Source of the DNA: Methylococcaceae bacterium
GTDB lineage: Bacteria > Pseudomonadota > Gammaproteobacteria > Methylococcales > Methylomonadaceae
NCBI GenBank assembly: GCA_006844705.1
Contig: SPJS01000109.1
Span: forward strand, 1 to 60,969
Direction of reading: 5' to 3'
DNA: 60,969 nucleotides
Within the stretch, counting starts at the first letter, position 1, and each line of letters begins with the position of its first letter. Below are positions 47,701-59,700 of this stretch, in pieces. Position numbers and translations under genes: made by a program. A model generated the notes under the pieces. The model was not told the origin of the DNA. It made no database searches and worked only from the letters and a program-made list of their open reading frames with translations.

Positions 47701-50700
47701 AGACCGGGATGATTACAAACAATTCCAGTTACGGCTTGACCTGATTGATCCGGTCGATAGTCGCTTGAAAATAGATGTCGGCGCGATTTCCCTGCCTTCC
47801 GATTTTATGGGGCTGGATCTGGATTTAAGCAGTTTTGGCCTGTCAGGTGATTTTCCTGAATTTAAATTACAGGGTGGCATCACCCTGACGGTTGATTTTG
47901 GCGTTGATGAAAACGGCGAATTCTTTGTCTTCAATCCCGGCATACGCGGTGATATTACCCTGGGAGACAAACCCTTGCCGGTGGTGGGTGTCAATATCGC
48001 CGGGCATGGCGTGACTCTGGCAGGCGATCAGTCTGCCTTGTTCAAGGCCGGTGATCGCCTGGTGATTGAAGGTGCGGAAAACAATGACGGCGGCTATTTG
48101 ATTCAGCAGCTGAGTGTCGCCAATGGGGTCACCACGATGCTGTTCAGCAACCCGTTTATCAGTGCGTCTGATGTATTGGGGGAGGTCGTCAATCAGGAGG
48201 GTGACCGAATCAGCATCGTGTCTTACATGGCGACGAACGACAGTTTTACCTTTAATGGCCGGTTGCCACAGGACTACCTGGGCAATGCGACAAAAGAGGC
48301 GTTTATCCTGTCTGGTTCAGAAGGGAATAACAGCGTCTTTACCATTAAACAACTGATCGAAAATGCCAATGGCACGACGACGGTGTTTGTCAACGAGGAA
48401 ATCACCCAGGATGATGTCGATGGCTATTTTCGTCCGACATTCGATGCGCAAATCAATCTGGGGCCGCTGGCTATCGCCCTGGATGACGGCGTATTAGGTT
48501 TTGATGCCGGTATTTTTGTCGGCGTGGAAACCTCATTAAATAAAGCGCAACTGGATTCAAGCGATCATGAATTAACTGATCTGTCCGTACAAAAAGGCTT
48601 GCGCCCGGATAGTAGTTACGATGTGTTATTGCCGCTGGAGGTGGTGACACCATTAAGCGGGTTAAGTGTAGAACCCATCGTGCTGGCAGCCAGCAGCAGT
48701 CTGGGGTTACCCACGGCGACCAGTTTGTTGAGCTTTTTCGGTAATCTGGCGTATTTGATTCCATCCTCGCTGGATATCGAGAATATGATCAAATTCAATG
48801 GCTTCTCGCTGGATGATATTCTCAACCTGATGGATTACGCGCTGGATGAGCTGGCAGGCAAACCGCTGGATGACCCGAACACATCTGCTGATGAACAGGG
48901 CATGATCTATAAAGACATGCCGATGCTGGAGAAAAGTGTCGCGCAGGTGTTGGCCACTGATTTTAATACCCTTGTTGATCTCACTCAAACATCCTTTGCC
49001 GACCCGAATAACAGCAGCCAGACCTTACAGGGGTATGCCCTGTTCCACAACGGTTCCGGTGGCAGTTTTGATTTGATCGAAGGCAATAACAAAGCCAGCA
49101 TCAATTTTAATGACAGCGTTGCACAGCTTGAAGCCAGCCTGCAGCAGGTGTGGTCAAACGCGCAGGTGCTGGATGGCGACGGTAGCCGCAGCAACCCCTG
49201 GCAAATTATTTTCAGCGGTGCGGCAGCCTTGCCCAGCCTGACTACAGATGACAAAAAACTGAGCACGGATTTCATTACCGTGTTGCGTGATAGCTTTAAG
49301 GAAGTGCGCGCAGCAGTGACTGATCTAAGCGGTTTTGAAACTGAAATCAACAAAAAACTTAAAGCATTGCTGGGGATCAGCGACAGCGCCGCCGACCCGG
49401 TGCTATTGGAATATGTCGATTCCAGCTTCCTGTTTGACCTTGAGCTGGATTACAGCTTTGCCACTACCCTGGACTTGTCGGTCGACCTGGGCGATTACCT
49501 GGGTGAGTATGAATCACTGGCCATGGGCATTGATGTGGAAAGCGATGCCAAAATTGATGTGTTTGCCGGGGCCTCATTCGATTTGGGCGTGGCCTTTGAT
49601 TTATCTGATATCAGCCAGCCCACCCTGTACTTTGATGACGACACCGGCCTGGAATTTGAGCTGGAGGTGTTTGAACATGATCCATTGAATTTCAAAACCG
49701 CAATCGAGATTGCAAACATCGGTTCGGTCGGCCTGTTTGCCAAAGATGGCGAAGGCAGTGTCGAACTCTATGGCCGTGCCGGTCTGGCGGATGACAGCGA
49801 TGACGATAATCGCTATTCGCTGGGCGAATTTGCCGATAATTTTGAAGTCACACTGGAAGGCCATGCCGAGCTGATTCTGCCCTTGTATTTTCCAGCTGAA
49901 GCCATTCCATTGGGCGGGATTGCCGCCGATCTGGACGGCAACGGCATCGGCGACAACGCACTATATCTGAGCCTGGATATCAGCAAAAGCGGATTTGAAA
50001 ATGTCGTGCGCGCCATTCCCAGTCTGGTGCCATCCTTCGATTTGTTTGCCATTCTCAATGATCCAGGGCAGGTGTTGAATGCGCTGGAAGAAATGTTTGA
50101 TGGCTTAAAAGACAGTCTGGAAAGTCGTTTTGCCGAGTTGGCCTTGCCCATGATCGGTGATGAATTGAAAGATGCGGCCCAGTTTATCGACACCTTGCGC
50201 ATAGAATTGCTGGGCGTTAAGGATGTGGCGATTGGCATCGTCAACAATGGCTTTGATGTCAACCAGGCAAATGGCCGCTACAACAACGGCAGTCTGGGAC
50301 AGGAATTGCTGGATGCTTATAACAATGGCGATGCCACCTCGGATATTCTGATCGACCTGATTAAACAAGCCATCTTCAGCAAATTCGGCGTTCCAGGCTT
50401 GAATGTGTTAACCGTCAGCGAACTGGATGCCGATGGCAAACCAGTGTTTGATGCGCAGACCGGCCAGGTGAAAAGCAAGGCCGTGGAAAGCCAGGATGAA
50501 GTCGAAATTTTCTTTGATGGCAACAGCATTCAATTCAATCTGATGCTGGGCGGCAGTATCTTCCGCAAAGAAGTCGGGCTGGATTTTGCCACCTCTCTGC
50601 CTGGGTTTGAATTATCCAGCGATGCAGGGTTGGATGTGGGGCTGGATTACGTGTTCGGCATGGGCTTTGGCTTTGACAGGCAGGGCTTGTTTCTTGATAC

Positions 50701-53700
50701 CTCAGGCGTGACTGAATCCGGTTCGGAATTTGATATGACCTTGTTTGCCAATTTAAGCGATGGTTCCGAACTGGAAGCGCAAATCGGCTTTCTGAGTGCT
50801 AACTTGATCGAGCAACTGGATGATGACGGCAATTCCGGTCTGTTTGGCAGCATCAGTTTCGATTTGCGTGATAACGATGATCGCTGGTATGTGGGCGAAA
50901 GCATGGAAGCGGTAGGCAGACTGCAAGCCGGTGCAAATGTGGATTTATTTATTGACGTAGGCGTGGAGGGCGTGAATAACCTGCCCGGCATCACGACTAT
51001 TCTGCACTATGACCAGACATTCGCGGATATTGAGCTGAGTAGTAGTGCCGGGTCAAGCGTAAATCTGTTTGAGACCCCAGACGTTGTATTCGAAGCCGTG
51101 ACCCTGGACATGGGCAGTTTGCTCAGTGGCATCCTGGGGCCGGCTTTGGGAGAGGTAAACAAATTCATCGGGCCGGATACCGAGATTTATAAACTGGTAA
51201 ATCTACTCAATAAACAGGTGGATCTGGGTATTGCCGAATTCAGCCTGGTTGATTTTGCAAATTTAAAAGATCCGTCCGGCAAGATGGCGCAGGGCATCAA
51301 GAACTTTCTGAAAGCTTTTGAGACGGTAGCCAATTTGAGTGAGCTGGTAGCTGATGCGGATGGTGAAGAAGTGCTTATTCCGTTTGGCGATTTTGTGATT
51401 GGCGGCGCGGTACTTAAAGATTCCAACACTGAAATCACCCAGGCCAATGCGGGCGGCAATAAAACAGAGGCACAGCGCAAGCAGGATGCCGATAAAGCCA
51501 CCGCAGGTAAAAAATCCGCCAATGTGCGTAAAGAAATCGGAACCGAGCCGGGCAGCTTTCAGTTGCCGATTATGACTGATCCCATGTCTGCGCTGGGTTA
51601 TTTGATGGGCAGAAATGTCGATTTGTTTATCTGGGATATGCCTGATTTTATGCTGGATTTCAGTTATACCCAAAGTTATCCGGTGTACCCTGGATTGAAT
51701 GCGCGTTTTGGTGCCGGGATCCAGGCCTATACCGATCTGGCTTTTGGCTTTGATACGCGTGGTATTCAATTGTGGGAGGCAGAAAATTTTGCGATCAAAG
51801 ACGCCGATCTGATTCTGGATGGCTTTTATTTTGCCGACTGGGACAGTAACGGCAACGAAAAACCGGAAATTGTATTGTCAGCCAACCTGGTTGCAGGGGC
51901 GTCCGTAGGTATAGGTGGTCTGGTAGAAGCCGGTGTGGATGGCGGCATTGAAACACAAATTACACTGGATTTGAACGATGTGCCCAAGGACGGCACCGGT
52001 GGTACAAACCAGCCGCCAGCGATTTACGATGGCAAAATGTTCTTTGATGAAATCGGCGAACGCCTGGATCATGGCGTGGAATGTCTGTTCGATTTGCATG
52101 GCGAGTTATCGGCTTTTCTGGAAGCGTTTTTCTGGACAGGCCTTAAAATATTTGGCGCGGAAATCACGCTGTTTGAAGCGCGCGAACGTTTCGTCGATGT
52201 TGTGCTGGCCGAATTTGATTACAGCTGCGTCGTTGAAAACCCGACGGTAGCAACTGTTCATGGTGGCAATGAGCTAAGGCTGGCTTTCGACCCTGAGCAC
52301 GGCAATATCGGCGATCAGGCAGAAAAATATGAGGTTTTGTACGAAGAAGATTTCGACTGGCTGGGCGATGGCACCGACTTGCGGGATGTGTACAAGGTAA
52401 AAGGCAACGGCCATACCCAGTATTTTCAATCCAAAGGCATTACTAAAATCACCGCCGCCGGTACGCGCTTTAATGACAAATTCACCATAGATGTGGGTGA
52501 GCAGCCGGTGGATATAGAACTACACGGTGGCCTGGGTAATGATACGCTGGAACTGAGGAACGGATTGGCCGGACAAAGCCGCAAGCTGTATGGTGATGAC
52601 GGTAACGACATTCTGTACGGCTCCGACCTGGTCGATCAACTGTTTGGCGGCAATCACGATGACATTATCTATGGTCTGGGTGGAAACGATATTATCCAGG
52701 GCAATGATGGGCGTGATTACCTGCTGGGTGGCGAGGGACGTGACGAACTGTATGGTGGCAAGGACAGGGACTATTTAGCTGGAAACAGTGGCGCAGACTT
52801 TCTGTATGGTGGTGCAGGCGAAGATTATTTTGACTGGTATATTGGTGATGGGGGCGATACTGCATTTGGTGGCGATACCCACAATGCCGGGGTGCCGGGC
52901 GATCGCTTTAAACTGCAAAGTTTCACCCGTGATAACCGCGGGCGGGTCACTGATAATGCCATTAATGATCAGGTGTCAGTGACCGCTAATGCCAGTGATG
53001 TGGCCATTAACTGGAACAATGATGCCTTTACCTTAACCGGTATCGGCTGGCTGGATATTGACACCGGCTTGGGTGCTGACCAGCTGCAGTTTGATGATTT
53101 GACCGCCACCACAGTGAGTTCAGTCACTGTTGCGCTGGGTACCGAGCGGCGCATAGTACAGGAAATGCGCACACCTAAAGATGGCGCGGCAGATGAAGAA
53201 TTCGATATTCTTTACAAGGATCTGGATCAGCAGCAGGATGTTATCGAAATTCTGGGGCATGGACAAAATGCCGATGAGTTTATCCTGACATCAGCACAAA
53301 AAGCCGATGGAGAATTGGGTGAAAACGTCAACATGCTGCAAGTGAAGCATGATGGCAGCGTAACTTATGAACTGATTGAATTTGACCGTCACAATAATGC
53401 TGTTAAGGATAGACTGATTATTGATGCCCGGGGCGGGGATGACGAGGTTGATGCCAGTGGCGTGGTCAGCCCGCGCGTCAGCGATCTACGCATTCTGGGG
53501 CGTGACGGCAATGACACACTGGTGGGTTCTCCATTCTCGGAAACCATTATCGGTGGCAGCGGTACAGACAGAATTACCGGCGGACTGGGCGAGGACATCT
53601 TCATTCATGCCGATTATCAGGAGCAAGCGGCTGAATACGTCAACGATTTGCGGATTATTGATACCCTGGTAGAACAGCGCAATGCAGATTTCAATCTGTC

Positions 53701-56700
53701 TAATAATCAGGTCAATATCGACGGCGAAATAGAAGACCTGCAGGGCATTTTTGAAGCAGTCGAATTTACCGGCGGTGAAAATGCCAACCGTTTTACACTG
53801 GCCAACTGGAGCGGGCATGCCCTGCTGGATGGCACCAATGGCAGTGATATTTATGACGTCAGTCTGGCGCAAAGTGCAGATGGTCAGAACTTTTTAAATA
53901 TTTTCGATACCGGTACCGATGGCAAGGATAACCTCGATTATGCCGGGAGTTCCGGTACCGATCTGATTCAACTGGATACCGTGTATCAACGATCTAAAGA
54001 CATCAATGGCGAGTTTAGCGAAGACCGCTGGCTGGATTACGGTCAACATGGTGAGGGTTTGTTGATCGCGCACTTCGGTGCGGCGTTGGCCGGTTACAGC
54101 AAGAAAGATATTGATGACACCGATGCACTGTTTGAAGTAGGGGTGTCCAGCCTGCTGGCCAGTGATACATTTCAAGTGCTCAATTATTCCACAGTGGAAG
54201 ATGTCAAAATCTCCGGCTCACTGGGTGATGATGTGTTCATCAGTGACGATACCGCCTCCAGTTTGAGTATTTATGGAAATGAAGGGGACGATCAGTTCTA
54301 CATCGGTTCAATTCTTAAAACAGAAGATGTGTTGGTGGAAGGCAGGGAAATAACCGTGGTGCATGAAGTCACTCACGGTACGTCATTTGTCATGAATTTC
54401 TATGGCGGTGCCGATGATGACTATTTTGAAGTCAGCCATAATGCTGCGGAAATCAATCTATTTGGTGACAACGGGGACGACACCTTCTTCATCAAGGCCT
54501 TGTTGACGCTGGATGAAGAAGGTAAAACGCTGGATCTTGTGGGTGAGGAAACCCGCGTCAACGCTGGCCGCGAAATCCGCGATGAAAACGATACCCGCGA
54601 AGTGGATGTCGATGCGCTGGTGTATGTCGAAAATGCCAATGTCAATATTGACGGCGGTGCCGGCTTTGATTCGGTGGCGGTGGTGGGTACGGCACTGAGC
54701 GATACTTTCTATGCCTGGTCTGAAATTGTCGGCGACGATGTGATACAGCGCATTTTCGGTGCTGGTATCAAACTTAATCAACTGGTTAATATCGAACGCC
54801 TGGTGTTGTTGACTGGCGCGGGTGATGACCGTGTCTATATCAACGGTGTTGATCTGGGGCCGAATGCCGATATGGTGATCAACCTCGGGTCTGGTAGCGA
54901 TGAGGTGTTTGTCGGCGGCGACAGCTTTGATTTCAGTCTGGCCTTCCCAACGGCTAACGATATTGAATATGACACGCTGGATAAATATGTGCGGGGCAGT
55001 AGTTACACTTCAAGAAACAAAACCGTCTATGACATCGATACTCAGGAAGCGATTATTCCGTTTACGGTAAGAACCCCGGCGCACAATGAAAACCGTACTC
55101 TGCCCAAAGTAAAAGCAATAGAAGGCATCAAGTCACCATTAACCATTATTGGTGGTCTGGGCGTTGTCGATAGACTGGTGGTGGATAATCAGGAAGGTGC
55201 GCAAGACCTGGTGTTCTCTGATACCACATTATTGAAGAAACAACTGAAAACCGAAGATTCAGCGGTTGTATTCCCGGCAAACTCCGCTGTGGATAGTCTG
55301 GGCTTTACCGACCTGCTCAATCGATCCATAGAAAATAATGCGGATTCGCGTGAGCTGGTGATGGACTTCCTGCGGAATCACATCATCTTTCAGGACAAGT
55401 ACATCGACACCGATTTGATCAGTGATTTGCAGAGCCTGCCAAACGGTGAATCCAAATCCGTCGGACTGGCAGGCGGCATCAGCTACGCAGTATTTCAGGA
55501 TACCAAAGTGGATGCGCCCAGTCCGGTGGCCGGAGATCCTCCGGTTAAAGTGGATTATCTGGCGCGCACCCAGTTGCAGGAATTTTTGCAGGGGACGGGG
55601 TTTTCTGCCAAATACAGTCAGTACACCGTGCCGGGCACCGATGGGCTGGAAGTTTTTTATGAACTGACAGAAATCAGCAATGCAGCGGGAAATAAACTGG
55701 CCTACCAGACCCAGAATGAACGCATTCGGGTCAATGATGCAAATCACTTCAACATGATTGGTGTTAGCTTGATCAGCGCGACACCCGCACAGTTTGCAGT
55801 GGGAGCAGGGTATATCGACGACGTTAAACGGGTTGATGAAGATCAATTGAACCGGGTGCAGGTTGATCAACAAAGTGCGATGCTGTTTTTTGAGGGTTTT
55901 GATGAGTTTGACTTAACTCTCAACCAAACTTCGGATAACAGCCTGTTACTGGAAAATCAGTTGTTCGATGGCTTATTCACGGTACAGGGTGGCGATCAAC
56001 GCGATACGTTTACTCTGCATGCAACTCAGGCGACCACACTCTTGCATGGCGGCCAGGGTAATGATGCGTTTAACGTGGGTAAAGCTGGCCGTCTGGATGA
56101 CATTAATCAGACCTTGTATCTGCTCGGTGAGCAAGGGGATGACGCAGTGGTCGTCAACAGTCAGGCGTTGGCAGAAGATGCAAATGTATCGCTGGACAAA
56201 AACTTTTTGAAACAGCATGCGGAACAGCAAAAATTAAACAAGATTAGCTCGCTGTTGGGCACCGGTGACAGTGAATCCAATGTGAGTGCCGTTGAAAATC
56301 AACAGATTGTCTCACTATTGAAAAACGACACCTTTCAGTATGCTGAGCTGATTTCCGCCGCGAATGCCGGGCAGATTGAATTGCTGGTTGCTTTGACCGG
56401 CCAGGCCTATGCCAATCAATTGGACACCACATTTAAGCAGTCCTTACAGGATTTTGATGAAGGTGTACAACAAATTATTGGTGATGTGGAAAACGTCTAT
56501 CTTGCCGATGTTGAGCGACAGCTTGATCAATACGAGGTGTTCAAGAACAGACAAAGTGCCCTCGAAAAAGTTGAAATCTATCGTCAATATATTGAATCTA
56601 TTGAGGCCCAGCGGGATATTGAACAGGGCAAGGTTGATGTGGATGTGGCAGCTATACATAGCGACATCAGTAATGAATACAGCACTCTATATGATTCTAC

Positions 56701-59700
56701 AGAGAGAGCGGCACTGGAATCTCTACTGGATGCGTATGCCGCAGGAAACAAAACACAGGCGCAGGTGTTAGCCGATGCCTTGTTTACGCGTTTGCGCAAT
56801 CAACAAAACACGGCTTTCGATGCTCAATTTAGCCCTCTGATTGATAATTATAAAACAGCGCTTACCGACAAAAATAATCTGCAAACAGAATTCGTCGATG
56901 AAGGCGCGGATATTGATGCCATTATTGCTTCGCTGACAGCAGATCAAAGCGCAGAAACCACCGCCAAATCTGATTTTGATGCGCATGTAAACGGATTGCA
57001 GACGGCGTTATCAACAAATAACCGTACTAAACTCTACGACCAGCTAGCGGTGTTTCTGGCTAATCAGAATGGTGTGGTCACATCGGCATCGTTACTGACG
57101 TTTACGCCTGATGCCACGGCGGCGGAAAAATCAACGCTGACGGCATTGGCAGACAGTTATAAAACAGCACATGACAAAGTGAAGGCGCTGGAGGCCAAAT
57201 ACTCCACAAGCAACCAGAGCCTGTCACAAATCATCAGCCGGGTGGAAGCCGGTCGCGACAATGTGACGGCAACACGTCAGGCATTGGATAACGAACTTAA
57301 CAATGTGTTTGGTAGCCCGTATCTCAATGTGGTGGGGAATGGCTTTGATAGCCGTTTAAATGAGTATGTGCAGGACAGCGCTACATTAACGGCGGTGCTG
57401 GATGAACTGGATGGTGGTTATGCCATACTGGACAGTCAATTCAAAGCCGGGCTTCCCGCCTTGCTTGATACATATAAAGCAGATGCCGATAAGCTGGCCA
57501 GACAGAAATTATTGCTGGCCAAAGACAGTTTGACACTGGCACAGGTGGGCGCTGACTTAACCCAGGCTCAGGCAGATAACGACACTGATCTGGTCAGCCA
57601 TCTGCAAAAAGTGAAGACCCACAAAACCCTGCAACAGGATCAGCAAACCGTCGTCAATGATTTGCAGAGCGATACCAGCGAGGTAAAACAAAGCCTGGAT
57701 AATTTTATCAAGGATGAGTTGGTGCTGAGTGCGGTCAATGACTATACAACTCTGCTGCAGGCATCAGGTAAAAATAACAGCACGCTGCACAGCGAATTGA
57801 TTGCCCAACTCAAAACCGATTACGCGACTGAATATACGGCATTAGAGGCAGATACACTGAAGCTGGATAGTTTTGAAGGTGCGCTGTTCGGGCTGGTATC
57901 AGCCTATCGCTATGCCTATGACCAGCAGCTGGCTGCAGCACAGGAGCTGGCGGCTTATAGCCAGGACAGTGTAGATGTTCGCACCTTGCTTGATGCTGTA
58001 ATTAGCCAAATTAGCCAGGTTAATGCCCAGGTGCAGACGGATTTCGGTTTTGCCATCAGCGATTACCTGAACAGTGGACAGGCACTGCGGGATTATGTAG
58101 CAGCGTTGGGTGGTGAGTTTTCCGGCAAAAATAATAAGGTGAATACCCTGGCAAATCCACTGCGCATCCGGCTTGAGACAATTCTGGCGAAAATAGCCAC
58201 TTTAACGGATGCTGCGACCAGCAAGGCTGAGCTTAGCGGATTAAAATCAGCCATCCAGGATTATATCGATGCAGCAGATGCATTAGCCGAAGGGCAAAGC
58301 GTGGAAGGCGATCTGCTGAAAATACTGGCAACCTCATTAGTTCCGGCAATGGACAGCGATACAGTGTTTGCCCAGCTGGATGATATGGATACGGTATTGA
58401 GCATGGCCGGTACATTGTTTGATATCACCGGTGAGTTCGACAACGTCAACAACTTCTCGCAAATTAATGCGATTTATCAGGATACGGCAAAAGACAATCA
58501 ACTGATTGATCTGATTTTCAAATATCAGGATGCGGAAGTGCTGGCAAATCGTTTTAATGTGCTGAGTGTCGAGGCATTGGACGCTTTCCGCAATACGCTG
58601 GAGGCGCTGGAAACCCTGCGTGTCTATGCCAACTATTTACCTGACAGCGGAACACTTAATATTAAGGACTTGCTGGATAAATATACAGCTAATCTTGAGG
58701 AATACGATGCAATTTCCAGCGCCAGCACCCGGGTTGAGGATATCAAGAGTAAAGCCCGCATAGATGCCAAACTGGCCTCGCTTGAAGACTCCAAAGAAAG
58801 CGTTGACTTGATTGTTGAAGAAAACGGTTCGGCCACCAAGTACAGCAAATTTGTCTTTTACTGGGGCGGTTGGTGGTATCGCGGCACGTTGTTTGAAAAG
58901 ATCACTTTCTTTGATGAAAAAGAAGTGGAAGTGATCAACAGTGCTAAAGCTGAGAAAAAGACACTGGACAAGGAAATCAGTGATTTTAAAAACGAATTAA
59001 GCGATGTAAACCAGCGTCTTGCAGCAGGCGATAGCCGGCTCGATCAATTGAACAAAGACATGCAGCAACAGTTCCTGATGATCAAAGTGCTCAGCCCGGT
59101 GATTCTGGAAGTGCTGGCAGAAAATCGCTCAGGCCAGGACATGAAGCAATTGCTGGATGCCGATGACAGTTTGATTGCGACGGTGTTGTCCTATAAAAAT
59201 GACTATAGCGTAGTTGAACAGCAAGGTGTCGATACTAATGCCGATCCAGTCTTCAGCAATGCCAATTTCAGTACGGTAACCAGTGATGTGAAATCAACCC
59301 ATTATTCTTCAGTGCTGTCACTGCAAGGGTTGAATGAATTTGGTATTCACAGTGATTATGCCGGTCTGGAATCGTTGACGCTGAATCTGGGGCAAGGCCA
59401 TGACCAGGTCACTATCGGCGACAGCTTGCAACAGGCAGACAGCCGTGTGCAAATCAATACCGCAGAGGGTAATGATCGCGTCACTGTGTCTAATGAATTG
59501 CAGACAGTGGATGACGTGCTGGGCACGCTGGGCATTGATGCCGGACAAGGTGAAAATGCCTTGTTGATAGATGATGCCGGTGACCAGACGGGGGATACGA
59601 TCAGCATGGATTCTGCGGCTGATGACTATATCAAACTGTCTGGCATGGCGGCAGGCGATATTCTGTATAAGTCACAGAGCGGGTTTAGTGAGCAACTGGA

